Source of the DNA: Vibrio sp. SNU_ST1
Lineage (GTDB): Bacteria; Pseudomonadota; Gammaproteobacteria; Enterobacterales; Vibrionaceae
Assembly (NCBI RefSeq): GCF_030563405.1
Contig: NZ_CP130749.1
Coordinates: 1,426,001 to 1,490,000, forward strand
DNA length: 64,000 nucleotides
Direction: 5' to 3'
Below, in pieces: positions 43,819 to 53,658 of this stretch. The notes under the pieces were generated by a model. The model made no database searches and was not told the DNA's origin. It saw only the letters and a list, made by a program, of their open reading frames with translations. Positions within the stretch are counted from its first letter, which is position 1, and each line of letters begins with the position of its first letter. The position numbers were made by a program, and so were the translations under genes.

Positions 43819-45783
43819 CTACGGCGTTGATTGACCCCATATTTTTTCGCGAAATTGAGGAATAAGTTGGCTAGCACCAAATTCATTCAGGTGGTCGTCA
43901 TCAACGTATGTTGGGTGATTGTTGATATCCCCTCGGCACTGCTGATCATCACAAAATATCGGTTCAGGGTCTATAAGAGTAATTCGACAATTTTGGCTGA
44001 TTTTTTCATAAGATTCCGTAATCAATGCGGTTCTTTGTCGGTACTCTTCTAGAGGAATGGAAACCGAAATATCAGATTGATTTAGAATCGAATACTTATA
44101 CATAGTTTTAGGTACATCTTTCTTCAGTTCAGGGACTGGCTTAACCAAATAAACAGGGTTAGATCGGCTTAAAGCGCACATGGTCTTTTCGAAGTTAGAC
44201 AAAATCGAGTTTAGATATTCTTTCGATCTGTTCTGAAACCTTTTCTCTCCTGCGATTAAACTAATTTGTTCATTCTCGCTTTGCCATCCATCTTCATTAG
44301 AGCCATATAAATACCCCCCCATTCTGTTAATGACAACAATAGGAACATTTGGGTACTTGATTCTAGCTTTCGTGATAGAGGATGAAACAAAATCCCCACA
44401 TTCTTCTGATATTTCACCACTTGCAAGCACTCTTTTTATACCTGAAATCGTCGGACATGCGCTTCTCGTCCAGTCGATGACCGATGTATCATTAGGTGCT
44501 GACGCTTCAACACTTCTCACTATCGATGCTCCATGACTATCGCCTAAAACAATCGCGGATACAGGCCCAGAGCCATACTGACACTCAGGAGATGGCCCAA
44601 ATTCGACGTGGCACTCTCCGCTTCGTGGATTACGGTCATAGACACTTTGTGCAATGACTAGCTGTGTTTTATTCAGACGCCAAAGTAACCCTTCACTTTC
44701 ATAAATAACCTGCCCTATCAAGGCAATAAAGGAAGCAAGAATGAGAGGATAATAGTTCAAAAAGAACTTACCGCCTTTGGGGGGCTCCTTAGGTCGGTAA
44801 CTTTCAATGAACTTAAATGAAAGGATCCCCATCAATACCGATACCATTACTCCTACTATATTGTGAGTAATAGTGTTGCTCGTGAGGTTCTTAATGAAAA
44901 CATTAATAGGCCAATGCCAGAGATAAATTGAGTAGGAACATAACCCAACCCCTTGTATCAGCCGTGATTTATGAAAGGTAAAATTGAGGTCCAAATTCAA
45001 AAGCAGAATTATCGCGGTAGCAATGACCGGAATAAGCGTCACATGACTCGGCCAAAGTGTACTGCTGTCGATCATGAAAGGAGATATAAACAGTGAGGCA
45101 ATAGCAACTAACAGCAACAACTGAACATTGGATTTTTTGAATTCAATGGGCTCTCTTTTCAAAGCAACTACCGAACCTGCGAGCAGTTCCCATGCGCGAG
45201 ACGGTAATGTGTAATAAGAAGCCGAGCTCCCCAAATACGCATAGTTATAAGCTAGACTTCCTATTAGAGTCGTTCCAATAGCGACGGCAGCACCTTTAGA
45301 TCCGAATAACTTGTAGGTCGCCATTAAAACGAGAGGATATAGTACATAGAATTGCCATTCTACGGATAAAGACCAAGTGTGAAGCAACCACTTACTTTGC
45401 GCGGCCACATCAAAGTATCCCGACTCTTTTAAGTAGGTATGGTTAGAAACAAACCCGACACTGGTGAGAATATGCTTACCTAGTTTTCTTAACGCCCAAG
45501 GATCTAGGTAAATAATGCCAACGAGTAACACGACAAGACACATGATCGCCAAAGCAGGAATAATGCGTTTTGCTCTCGCTAAGTAAAAGTCCTTTAATGA
45601 GAAGGTATTAGTTTCCAAACTCGACATGATAATCTTTGTCATCAGGAAGCCTGAAATGACAAAAAACACATCTACACCTAAAAAGCCGCCAGTGATAAAA
45701 CCCGGGAAAAAATGGAAAATGACGACGATTGAGACAGCTAATGCACGTAATGCATTAATGTCATACCTGAAATTTTTATTCAT
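43819..45783 (-). CDS. OafA-type acyltransferase with C-terminal SGNH domain
   Basis: 654 residues. The N-terminal acyltransferase-3 domain (about 1-350, ten helices) has YDINALRALAVSIVVIFHFF with the catalytic His, GFLGVDVFFVISGFLM and RRIIP-like AKRIIPAL. The periplasmic SGNH domain (about 400-650) has VLGDSHGASIV (catalytic Ser) and DDDHLNEFGA (Asp-x-x-His). It O-acetylates a surface polysaccharide or peptidoglycan-linked glycan. It follows the ligase-like gene by 78 bp on the same strand. Low-G+C codon use suggests recent exchange of this surface locus. Confidence 0.9.
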   Translation of the reverse strand: MNKNFRYDINALRALAVSIVVIFHFFPGFITGGFLGVDVFFVISGFLMTKIIMSSLETNTFSLKDFYLARAKRIIPALAIMCLVVLLVGIIYLDPWALRKLGKHILTSVGFVSNHTYLKESGYFDVAAQSKWLLHTWSLSVEWQFYVLYPLVLMATYKLFGSKGAAVAIGTTLIGSLAYNYAYLGSSASYYTLPSRAWELLAGSVVALKREPIEFKKSNVQLLLLVAIASLFISPFMIDSSTLWPSHVTLIPVIATAIILLLNLDLNFTFHKSRLIQGVGLCSYSIYLWHWPINVFIKNLTSNTITHNIVGVMVSVLMGILSFKFIESYRPKEPPKGGKFFLNYYPLILASFIALIGQVIYESEGLLWRLNKTQLVIAQSVYDRNPRSGECHVEFGPSPECQYGSGPVSAIVLGDSHGASIVRSVEASAPNDTSVIDWTRSACPTISGIKRVLASGEISEECGDFVSSSITKARIKYPNVPIVVINRMGGYLYGSNEDGWQSENEQISLIAGEKRFQNRSKEYLNSILSNFEKTMCALSRSNPVYLVKPVPELKKDVPKTMYKYSILNQSDISVSIPLEEYRQRTALITESYEKISQNCRITLIDPEPIFCDDQQCRGDINNHPTYVDDDHLNEFGASQLIPQFREKIWGQSTP

Positions 45784-45861
45784 TATTTATTCGTTATAAC
45801 CTTAAATCAATAAACGCACTAAAACTATCCACAATGAAATTAGCGTAATATGCCGGTTTCA

Positions 45862-47040
45862 TTACGCTTCTGTTCTCACTTGCAGTTTTAGTAGTACTCC
45901 AATAAACACAAAGTACATCACAGCTAAATCACCATTCCTGAAAGGTGAATCGAATAGACACATGAAAGAAAAATAAACGACCGGTAACAATACAATAGGC
46001 GATAGCTTGTATCTTGAATTAAACAAAGGGTACATCAAACTAAGCATGAGAAGGGCAATGCCTACCAAGCCAGATGACGCAGCTTTATCAATATAATTAT
46101 TATGAAGGTGTGCATTAACGATAAACCTCTTTCCCGAATTTGTTGGCGTAAATGAGAGTTTATCTAATTGCGCTTCTTTATCACCTCCAATGCCGAGCAA
46201 GGGGCTATCCACAAAGAAATCGAACCCTGCTTGATACATTTGTAATCTTAAGCCTATGGAAGTATCCATGTTGCCTTGTGATATCTCATGGTATTCATGC
46301 AAGCTATAGTCAATACGTTCACTTACCACGTCATATTTCGACATCAAAAACACAGAAATAACGACCATGGCACTAATACCAAGCAGCGTTTTGTACTGAC
46401 GATGCTGTATCATCATTTTGAATAGGACAACTAAACCAATAATAATAACGGCTAATAGAGGTCCTCTTGAGCCCACCAAAAACATTGATAGAAAGGCTAT
46501 AAATGCCAAGATAGCTATTGCTTGGGGCATTTTTCCTTCATACGAAATACAGCCAAGTGCGAGCAACAAAATAACGGAGAAGCCTTGAATCGAAGCTATA
46601 ACAAGAGCATTAGACGGCAAGCTCCCCCGATCCCCAGAGAGAAAAAAGATATAGTAAGCAACGAGGACAGTTGTACTGACAACAGAAGTGAAACATAAGT
46701 TCTGTATATCTGATAACTTAACAAAGCCATTTCGATAAAAAAGGAAAAATACCAGAGCAATCAAAGTTGCCCTCAATTCTTGACTACTGAAACCATGCAA
46801 CTCGTAAGATACAGTGGAAAAAATAGAGAGCAAGAGCAGTATCCACACCCAGCCATCTTCAAACCAGTCATGCTTCTCCTTGTTTTTTCGGTACAAAAGA
46901 GCACAACAGACCGCAATCAATAAAGTGATACCCGCAAGTGGCTTACTCCCCTGACCTAACCACACCTGAACGGTAACAATCCAAAACAAAGGCAGTGTAA
47001 TGAGTATCTTTTGAATTAAATTCGTGTTGATTCTAACCAT
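45862..47040 (-). CDS. O-antigen ligase/polymerase family protein (Wzy_C)
   Basis: 392 residues, about eleven helices. The Wzy_C region shows the large periplasmic loop with FDFFVDSPLLGIGGDKE and VNAHLHNNYIDKAASSGLVG, where the H-x-H-N-x-x-I-D pattern is typical of WaaL/Wzy and oligosaccharyltransferase PglL. It links glycan to lipid A core or protein; which cannot be told here. First of two surface-modification genes with the acyltransferase-SGNH gene; no glycosyltransferases lie nearby. Confidence 0.87.
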   Translation of the reverse strand: MVRINTNLIQKILITLPLFWIVTVQVWLGQGSKPLAGITLLIAVCCALLYRKNKEKHDWFEDGWVWILLLLSIFSTVSYELHGFSSQELRATLIALVFFLFYRNGFVKLSDIQNLCFTSVVSTTVLVAYYIFFLSGDRGSLPSNALVIASIQGFSVILLLALGCISYEGKMPQAIAILAFIAFLSMFLVGSRGPLLAVIIIGLVVLFKMMIQHRQYKTLLGISAMVVISVFLMSKYDVVSERIDYSLHEYHEISQGNMDTSIGLRLQMYQAGFDFFVDSPLLGIGGDKEAQLDKLSFTPTNSGKRFIVNAHLHNNYIDKAASSGLVGIALLMLSLMYPLFNSRYKLSPIVLLPVVYFSFMCLFDSPFRNGDLAVMYFVFIGVLLKLQVRTEA

Positions 47041-47292
47041 AACTAATCTAAAAATGCTGAGAAGAGTTGCACTCTAAAACAAACTTGCCACTGTCGCAAA
47101 CGAACTGTAGTGACATACAGCGGAAAATAAAGAAACTCGTCCCTCTAGGGCATAGTCCATCGATCATTTACCCATGATTCATATATCCAAACTAAGCCCA
47201 TCTAACGGCTTTGGCATCAAATTCCAAAACCACGACTAAATAGGTTAACTTAAGTCTTCTGTCTTACGAATTAGAAGTTAGAAGCTTAAACC

Positions 47293-47679
47293 CTAGACCT
47301 TTACTTTATACTTAAGATCTTGGGCCTCATCGCCCGTCATACCTCGAAATCCCCAGCAGTGCGATGGCTGCTCCTTAATAGTGATCTCGATATCAATGGG
47401 AGATATGGCCAGCTGCTTCTCTACTTCAGAAAATATCTTCTTAATCAGGCGCTTTTTGGTATTCACCGCTCGCCCTTCCATCATATTGATTTCTATGACG
47501 GTATAAGCTTCTGTTCTTCCTTCCGGGTAAAAGAAGTCATCTCGTTCCAATGGCACAAATCGATGTGCTCGCTTGTCATCGGGTAAACCCATCTCACTGT
47601 TCAAGCACTGCTGCAATACATTAGAGAGCTGCAACTTAATTGGATTTAAGCACTCTTTGATACCATAAATAACAATCAT
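47293..47679 (-). CDS. Tautomerase-superfamily protein lacking the N-terminal proline
   Basis: 128 residues from the second ATG (47679), which has AAAGGA six bases ahead; the first ATG (47685) directly touches that site. The fold is of the tautomerase/MIF type as a two-motif monomer (IVIYGIKE, GRTEAYTVIEINMMEGRAVNTKKRLIKKIF, CWGFRGMTGDEA). Members of this group act through Pro1, but here residue 2 is Ile after either ATG, so ordinary tautomerase chemistry is doubtful. Partner genes: none on the strand. Confidence 0.7.
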   Translation of the reverse strand: MIVIYGIKECLNPIKLQLSNVLQQCLNSEMGLPDDKRAHRFVPLERDDFFYPEGRTEAYTVIEINMMEGRAVNTKKRLIKKIFSEVEKQLAISPIDIEITIKEQPSHCWGFRGMTGDEAQDLKYKVKV

Positions 47680-47930
47680 GACCATTCCTTTGATGCGATG
47701 TTAGGTATAGAAGAACGTCAGATGGAAGCATCGTTTGGCGACCATCTGTTCGCTTACTATTTGTACATATAGTACCTAATGACTCGTATGAGAAAAGTTA
47801 AAAACAATGAATTTATGAACAGGTGCAACAAAATACCTATCCCTTTGCAAACATAAGTCTAAGCGAATTGATCGAACACCATCATCCCCACGTATATCTT
47901 CTCAAATCACATTTAACTAAGGAGTGCTAT

Positions 47931-48545
47931 GTGCCGAATTCAACTGGGAAGATCACGCGGACAGAAGCCAAACCAGACAAACCCGTAGAGTCTTCTCTAG
48001 AGCTTGCTGTGTTCCCTCTCCCCATCTTTCTGTTGCCCGGAGGCCGGCAGAGACTGCGTATTTTTGAACCAAAGTATCTCGCGATGGTTGCTCACGCGGC
48101 GAAAGGTGATGGTTTCATCATTGCTACTCAAGACAACTGTGAACACCTCTGTTCATGGGGAACAAAGGTGTCCATCGTTGATTTCAATATGTCAGATGAT
48201 CAGATTTTGGAAATTGATGTCGAAGGCGAAAAATTAGTGCAGCTTCACTCCTCCTTCCGCGACACAGACGACTTGATCAAAAGTGATTACCGCCCGTTGC
48301 CTCACTGGCCACAACACAACTATAAGGTGCCAAACGTAGTTACTGCGTTTCTTGTCGAGTTGTTTCGAGAACACGATTCAATCAGAGCACTCTACCCAGC
48401 TCCTGACTTCGAAAGCCCTCAATGGATCTGTGCTCGACTACTCGAAATGATGCCTATCCCATTGGAAAAGAAAACAGAATTTACTGAGCCAGCCAGTTTT
48501 CCGTCTTTAGTTCCCTTTTTGAATCAAATCATTACGGGGCAGTAA
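47931..48545 (+). CDS. LON substrate-binding-domain protein
   Basis: 204 residues from GTG at 47931, chosen for AAGGAG six bases upstream; the frame extends to 47823 without a ribosome-binding site. The domain is the N-terminal (LAN) part of Lon protease: LAVFPLPIFLLPGGRQRLRIFEP and YLAMVAHAAKGDGFII. No ATPase or protease part exists, as in the single-domain LON family whose role is unknown. It sits just upstream of the ECF sigma gene, but an independent promoter starts that unit. Confidence 0.83.
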   Translation: MPNSTGKITRTEAKPDKPVESSLELAVFPLPIFLLPGGRQRLRIFEPKYLAMVAHAAKGDGFIIATQDNCEHLCSWGTKVSIVDFNMSDDQILEIDVEGEKLVQLHSSFRDTDDLIKSDYRPLPHWPQHNYKVPNVVTAFLVELFREHDSIRALYPAPDFESPQWICARLLEMMPIPLEKKTEFTEPASFPSLVPFLNQIITGQ

Positions 48546-48596
48546 GCACTTTTCTTCACTATAATTTTGTATAGTGGAAATTAATTTAAATTACAG

Positions 48597-48624
48597 TGAT
48601 CCCGACCTTCACCTTTCGCGTAGT
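48597..48624 (+). promoter_or_regulatory. Candidate autoregulated promoter of the ECF sigma gene
   Basis: TGATCC (48597-48602), 16-bp spacer, CGTAGT (48619-48624). TGATCC is the known -35 of RpoE/ChrR-group (ECF11) sigma factors, and CGTA the -10 form I recall for this group. The predicted start is about 25 bp before the ATG at 48656. Confidence 0.65.
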
Positions 48625-48655
48625 GTTTCTCAAATTCGCATGATGGTTAGTTACT

Positions 48656-49303
48656 ATGCAAGTGGAAAGCAGAAGTTCAGGGAACGGCAAGGAGCATGTC
48701 ATTATTCCCGATAACGAAGTACCGACAGACAACAAAGTACCGACAGAGCTCTCGACTTGGTTGGTTTTGGTTGGTACAGAACGAGACAAGCAGGCGTTCA
48801 CCTGTTTGTTCAAATTTTTCGCTCCTAAGATTAAGCGTTTTGGAATAAGTAAGTTAGGTGGTGAAGCTGCCGCCAATGAACTGGTTCAAGACACCATGAC
48901 CAATGTTTGGAAGAAGGCACACCTCTACAATGAAGAGAAAGGCGCTGCGACCACTTGGGTCTACACAGTAATGCGTAATGCAGCCTTCGACATGTTGCGA
49001 AAAGTGAAAGCGAAAGCCGAACAAACGATAGCTGACGATATCTGGCCGATAGATGCAATGGTAGCCGAATCTCAAAGCGAAGATTTACCATTCGGCGATC
49101 ATTTGATGAGCAGACATGTAATGACTCAGATAGAGAAATTACCGCTCGCTCAGAAAACCATCGTCAAAGGTGTTTACTTTCAAGAGCTCTCTCAAGAGCA
49201 ACTCGCTCTACAACTTGGCGTCCCACTTGGAACGGTTAAATCACGTCTAAGACTCGCTTTAGCCAAACTTAAGGTTCACATGGGGGACCAAAGCCATGAT
49301 TAA
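48656..49303 (+). CDS. rpoE: ECF sigma factor of the RpoE/ChrR (singlet-oxygen) group
   Basis: 215 residues. Region 2 (about 50-120) includes NELVQDTMTNVWKKA and YTVMRNAAFDMLRK, and region 4 (about 150-205) LPLAQKTIVKGVYFQELSQEQLALQLGVPLGTVKSRLRLAL. It would direct transcription of the following cluster in response to singlet oxygen when released by the anti-sigma. The family symbol rpoE refers to the Rhodobacter-type ECF11 factor, not to E. coli envelope-stress RpoE. It overlaps the anti-sigma gene by 8 bases. Confidence 0.88.
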   Translation: MQVESRSSGNGKEHVIIPDNEVPTDNKVPTELSTWLVLVGTERDKQAFTCLFKFFAPKIKRFGISKLGGEAAANELVQDTMTNVWKKAHLYNEEKGAATTWVYTVMRNAAFDMLRKVKAKAEQTIADDIWPIDAMVAESQSEDLPFGDHLMSRHVMTQIEKLPLAQKTIVKGVYFQELSQEQLALQLGVPLGTVKSRLRLALAKLKVHMGDQSHD

Positions 49304-49976
49304 ACATCATCCAAACGCGGCAATTTTGAAAGACTTCGTCGATGGCACGCTGGCTGATTCAGTTTCTTTAATTGTTTCTAGCCATGTGGAGCTGTGTGAG
49401 CACTGCCAACAACAAGTAAAGCAGCTTACCGCTGAAGTAGCTAATAGTGTGTTCGACGCGGATCCAGTATTTTCAAATGAAGATCTAGACAGCTTCTCAA
49501 TGGACGACATGGGCTTCGATTTTGACGCGATAGAGCAAATTACGGCCGATGCTTCTCAATCAGCTGAAGTAACTCCAGAAGTTCAAGAAGTCACCGTAGC
49601 CACAACTACATTCACAATCCCTCGCGCCCTCAGCTCGGTGGCAAGAAAAGATTGGATGAAGCTTGGCAAAATTTCACGAGCAAGACTCGATTTTGATGAC
49701 GAAGCACACCACACCAGCTTGTTGCACATCGACAAAGATGGGCAAGTGCCTTGCCACACCCACAAAGGCTTCGAGATCACGCTTCTTCTAGAAGGCAGCT
49801 TCGAAGACGAAATGGGTGTCTACAACAAAGGCGACTTCATCTGGTTGGATGGCAACCACACTCATCAACCAGCAACCAAAGAAGGTTGTGTATGTTTAAC
49901 CGTTTCAAGTGATGCCTTGTATTTCACTAAAGGTGTGAGCCAACTGTTCAACCCATTAGGTAAATACATTTACTAG
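49296..49976 (+). CDS. chrR: ChrR-type anti-sigma factor (zinc finger plus cupin)
   Basis: 226 residues. An N-terminal zinc anti-sigma domain (about 1-80) has His in HHPNAAILKDF and HVELCEHCQQQ (H-x3-C-x2-C). A cupin follows (about 110-220) with HIDKDGQVPCHTHKGFEITLLLEGSF and DGNHTHQPATKEGC. In Rhodobacter ChrR binds RpoE and releases it on singlet oxygen exposure. It is translationally coupled to the sigma gene. Confidence 0.9.
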   Translation: MIKHHPNAAILKDFVDGTLADSVSLIVSSHVELCEHCQQQVKQLTAEVANSVFDADPVFSNEDLDSFSMDDMGFDFDAIEQITADASQSAEVTPEVQEVTVATTTFTIPRALSSVARKDWMKLGKISRARLDFDDEAHHTSLLHIDKDGQVPCHTHKGFEITLLLEGSFEDEMGVYNKGDFIWLDGNHTHQPATKEGCVCLTVSSDALYFTKGVSQLFNPLGKYIY

Positions 49977-50119
49977 ATTGGGGCATTGACTGAATTCGTC
50001 ACAAGACTCGCATAGTTGGCTAATTAGAAAAGCAATATCCGAATTAGAGAAATGTGAAATAAGCAACAGAATACACAATATAAGAATAACGATGAGCAAT
50101 GATCGTAAGGAATTGACCA

Positions 50120-51067
50120 ATGGATAAAAAAATAAAAATAGGCATTAGTGCATGTGTCGCCGGTCATAAAGTTCGGTTCGATACTGGCCATAAACGTTCT
50201 CGCTTCTGTACAGACGACCTAGCAGATTACGTTGAGTTGGAACCAGTTTGTCCGGAAATGGGCGTTGGCCTTCCAACTCCTCGCCCAACCATTCGTCAAA
50301 CAAGAATGTTGGATGACATCATTCATGTTTCTCGCCCAGATGGTTCAGGTGATGTGACCAACGAACTGATCGAGTTCGGTCAAAACTATTCAAAGAACAA
50401 CCAACACATTGCTGGCTTTATTGTGTGTCAAAAAAGCCCAACCTGCGGTATGGAGCGCGTCAAGGTCTACCACCACCATGGGCGCGGTTCTGAATCAACA
50501 GGTATTGGCATGTTCACTAAGCAGATAATGGAAGGCAATCCACTGCTTCCGGTTGAAGAAAACGGTCGCCTCAACGATCCCATTTTGCGTGAAAACTTCA
50601 TGACTCGAGTATTCACTTACCAAAAATGGCTCGACCTTGTTGATGAAGGCATTACTAAACACAAGCTGATTCAATTCCACAGTGCTCATAAGTACCTAGT
50701 GATGTGTCACCACGTTGAAGGCTACAAGAGCCTAGGCAAACTTTTAGCGAGTAACGACCTAGAAATCGATGATTTGGCAGCTCAATACATCGAAGGCTTG
50801 ATGAAGGCGTTATCACATCACGCCAATCGAGGCAGTCACGCCAATACTCTGCATCACTTGCAAGGTTACTTTAAGAAGCAACTGAGTAGCAGCCACAAAC
50901 AAGAACTCACCAACCAGATCGCTTCATTTAGAGAGGGCGTGATTCCACTACTCGTACCGCTGACACTGATCAATCACTATCTAATGGAGTACCCAAACGA
51001 GTACTTAGAATCGCAGGTCTACCTAAACCCTCACCCTCAAGAACTTAAACTGAGATACGGATATTGA
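50120..51067 (+). CDS. DUF523 and DUF1722 fusion protein (YbbK-YbgA type)
   Basis: 315 residues. The N-terminal DUF523 domain (about 1-150) has ISACVAGHKVRFDTGHKR, LEPVCPEMGVGLPTPRP and CQKSPTCGMERVKVY with conserved Cys. The C-terminal DUF1722/YbgA domain (about 190-305) has KHKLIQFHSAHKYLVMCH and LINHYLMEYPNEYLESQVYLNPHP. This fusion is a common neighbour of photolyase; its function is unknown. It overlaps the photolyase start by 4 bases. Confidence 0.9.
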   Translation: MDKKIKIGISACVAGHKVRFDTGHKRSRFCTDDLADYVELEPVCPEMGVGLPTPRPTIRQTRMLDDIIHVSRPDGSGDVTNELIEFGQNYSKNNQHIAGFIVCQKSPTCGMERVKVYHHHGRGSESTGIGMFTKQIMEGNPLLPVEENGRLNDPILRENFMTRVFTYQKWLDLVDEGITKHKLIQFHSAHKYLVMCHHVEGYKSLGKLLASNDLEIDDLAAQYIEGLMKALSHHANRGSHANTLHHLQGYFKKQLSSSHKQELTNQIASFREGVIPLLVPLTLINHYLMEYPNEYLESQVYLNPHPQELKLRYGY

Positions 51068-52479
51068 GCGACATTCTATGGATACGACGAGACCTGAGGA
51101 TTCACGATAACCCGGCACTCGTCGCTGCAATTGAAAACGGCGTCTCTGTCGCCGTTTTTATTTCAACACCACAGCAATGGCAACAACACCACCTTGCACC
51201 AATCAAAGCTGATTTCATCTATCGTCACCTAAAACAGCTTGAATCCCAGCTCGCCGAGTTTGGGATCATATTGCTGCACCTAAAAGCTACCGATTTTGAC
51301 GACCAATCCAGACAGCTTGTTGACTTGTGCAGGCAACTTAATGCTCAATGTGTGTTCGCAAATTCAGAGCCTGAAGTCGATGAACAAGCTCGTGACCAAC
51401 AACTGATATCGAGCGGTATAAATCTTCAGATCAGCGACTGTGATGCGATGCTCCCTCTAGGCAGTGTGCTTAACCAGCAAGGTGAGATGTTCAAGGTTTT
51501 CACGCCATTTAAAAATGTCTGGTTAAAAGAAGTGCAAGCAAAAGGCATTCAATGCAGTCCTGCTGCGCTCACTTCTAAAAACAATGCTAAAGCCCTATTG
51601 CCTGACAACCTGCAAACGCTCAAGCTTGCCAGTGACTATGACTTCGACTTTCCGCGAGTCGACTCAAGCCGTTGGCCGTTAAGCCAAGACGTACTTGGCA
51701 ATGTGATACCTAACTTCCTAGCCAACAAGGTCAACGACTACGCTCAGCTGAGAGACATCCCTTCAGTAAAAGGTACATCAGGTTTATCGCCTTATTTAGC
51801 GATTGGCGCAGTGAGCCCAAGATGGTTAGCGATTCAATTGATTCAGCAACAGCCCGAACTATTATTTGATACGCAACTGCCTGCCTTTTCTTGGCTCAAT
51901 GAATTGATTTGGCGAGATTTTTACAAGCATTTGATGTTTCACCATCCTAAACTGGTTAAAGGTGCGAACTTTCAGCAAAAATATAACGGCTTAGACTGGT
52001 ATCAAGATCAGCCTAGCTTCAAAGCTTGGTGCGAAGGAAGAACAGGATATCCATTGGTTGATGCAGCCATGCGTCAACTGGTTGAAACGGGCTGGATGCA
52101 CAACCGGCTAAGAATGGTCGTGGCCAGCTTCCTGACCAAGCACCTGCTTATTGACTGGCGTTGGGGCGAACGTTTCTTTATGTCGCACCTTATCGACGGT
52201 GACTTTAGTGCCAACAATGGTGGCTGGCAGTGGGCTTCAAGTACTGGCTGTGATGCTCAACCTTACTTCCGAATTTTCAATCCAATCACTCAGAGTGAAA
52301 AGTTTGATCCAAAAGGAATTTTTATTCGTAAGTACATACCAGAGCTGCAAAACATCCCTGATCAGCATGTGCATTTTCCACATGACTTTATCGCTAAAAA
52401 CGGGATAGACAGCGAATACTGGCAACCCATCGTTGAGCATAAAGAAGCACGATTGAGAGCCTTAGCCTTCTTCAAATAA
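51064..52479 (+). CDS. phrB: Deoxyribodipyrimidine photolyase (CPD class I)
   Basis: 471 residues. An N-terminal photolyase antenna-binding domain opens with LWIRRDLRIHDNPAL. The FAD-binding domain (about 200-470) has TSGLSPYLAIGAVSPRW, LNELIWRDFYKHLM, and a C-terminal DAAMRQLVETGWMHNRLRMVVASFL with GDFSANNGGWQWASSTGCDAQPYFRIFNP. It uses blue light to reverse cyclobutane pyrimidine dimers. The TTG start at 51064 overlaps the preceding TGA. Confidence 0.95.
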   Translation: MSDILWIRRDLRIHDNPALVAAIENGVSVAVFISTPQQWQQHHLAPIKADFIYRHLKQLESQLAEFGIILLHLKATDFDDQSRQLVDLCRQLNAQCVFANSEPEVDEQARDQQLISSGINLQISDCDAMLPLGSVLNQQGEMFKVFTPFKNVWLKEVQAKGIQCSPAALTSKNNAKALLPDNLQTLKLASDYDFDFPRVDSSRWPLSQDVLGNVIPNFLANKVNDYAQLRDIPSVKGTSGLSPYLAIGAVSPRWLAIQLIQQQPELLFDTQLPAFSWLNELIWRDFYKHLMFHHPKLVKGANFQQKYNGLDWYQDQPSFKAWCEGRTGYPLVDAAMRQLVETGWMHNRLRMVVASFLTKHLLIDWRWGERFFMSHLIDGDFSANNGGWQWASSTGCDAQPYFRIFNPITQSEKFDPKGIFIRKYIPELQNIPDQHVHFPHDFIAKNGIDSEYWQPIVEHKEARLRALAFFK

Positions 52480-52493
52480 TTAGAGTGAATATT

Positions 52494-52925
52494 ATGGATA
52501 ACTCTCTATGGCTTGAGAACTTTCTCAACATGTATCGAGAACTCGGAACCGACAATTTCGACGTACTTAAGACGGTTTATCACCCTGATATTGAATTCCA
52601 AGATCCGCTGCACCATGTCAGCGGTATCTCGGCGCTGACTCACTACTTCGAGAACCTCTACACGCAGGTTACGAGCTGTTACTTCCACATCGAACACACG
52701 TTCGAAGCGAACAACGAAGCATCAGTTTATTGGACAATGCAATTTGCTCACAAACAGTTAAATGGGCAGAAGCCTATTGAAGTGCAAGGTCACAGCCACC
52801 TCAAAATGCTTGATGAGCAAGTGATTTACCACAGAGACTATCTCGATGTTGGCTCTATGTTGTATGAACATATTCCGGTATTGGGCTGCGCCATCAAATC
52901 CATCAAGAAAAGAGCGAGCCGATAA
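52494..52925 (+). CDS. SnoaL-like/NTF2-fold protein
   Basis: 143 residues from the ATG at 52494. It is a nuclear-transport-factor-2-like cone fold: LWLENFLNMYRELGTDNFDVLKTVYHPDIEFQDPLHHVSG and HRDYLDVGSMLYEHIP. In this cluster such proteins are conserved; the substrate is unknown. Its TAA shares one base with the ATG of the following SDR gene. Confidence 0.85.
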   Translation: MDNSLWLENFLNMYRELGTDNFDVLKTVYHPDIEFQDPLHHVSGISALTHYFENLYTQVTSCYFHIEHTFEANNEASVYWTMQFAHKQLNGQKPIEVQGHSHLKMLDEQVIYHRDYLDVGSMLYEHIPVLGCAIKSIKKRASR

Positions 52926-53656
52926 TGCATATTATGATTACAGGCGCGACCTCAGGTATCGGCCAGGCCCTTGCTAAAGACTACGCTCAACAAGGGCATC
53001 AGGTAATTGCTTGTGGCCGTAACCCAGACAAGCTGCAATCGTTAGTTGATTCTCACAAGACAGACTTAGCGGATTCGTCCATCACACCTCTGTGCTTTAA
53101 CTTGACCGATTATCACAACTTCCCGGAGCTTGACCAAGACAAACCACTTGACCTTCTGATTCTCAATGCGGGCGACTGTGAATACATCGATGACCCAGTC
53201 AACTTTGATGCAGAGCTTTTTGAGCGAGTCATCAACATTAACTTAATCTCTATTGGTTACGCTCTAAAGTCTTGGTTGAAAAACATTAAACCCGGCGGAC
53301 GCTTGGTTTTAGTAAGCTCCAGCGCCAGCTTTTTGCCTTTGCCTAGAGCCGAAGCTTATGGCGCTTCAAAGGCAGGTCTCACTTACTTAGGAAGAACGCT
53401 TTCGGTTGACCTTACCAAGCACAATATTCATGTCTCCATTGTGCACCCTGGCTTTGTTGATACTCCTTTAACCGAGAGAAACACGTTTGCTATGCCTATG
53501 ATAATTAGTAGTGAGGCCGCCATTCAGCGAATTGTAAATGGTATTGCTCAAGGAAAGAGTGAAATCAATTTCCCAAGACGATTCATCACGTTGATGAAGC
53601 TATTCAGAATGCTTCCAACTCCGGTTTGGCAAAAACTCGCTTCAAGGATGGTCTAA
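52925..53656 (+). CDS. Short-chain dehydrogenase/reductase
   Basis: 243 residues, classical SDR: cofactor motif TGATSGIG near residue 7, NAG at LILNAGD, catalytic Ser in LVSSSASF and YGASK with Tyr and Lys. The substrate is unknown; the context suggests lipid or membrane-derived aldehydes. It is followed after 2 bases by the FAD-oxidase gene. Confidence 0.93.
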   Translation: MHIMITGATSGIGQALAKDYAQQGHQVIACGRNPDKLQSLVDSHKTDLADSSITPLCFNLTDYHNFPELDQDKPLDLLILNAGDCEYIDDPVNFDAELFERVININLISIGYALKSWLKNIKPGGRLVLVSSSASFLPLPRAEAYGASKAGLTYLGRTLSVDLTKHNIHVSIVHPGFVDTPLTERNTFAMPMIISSEAAIQRIVNGIAQGKSEINFPRRFITLMKLFRMLPTPVWQKLASRMV

Positions 53657-53658
53657 CA

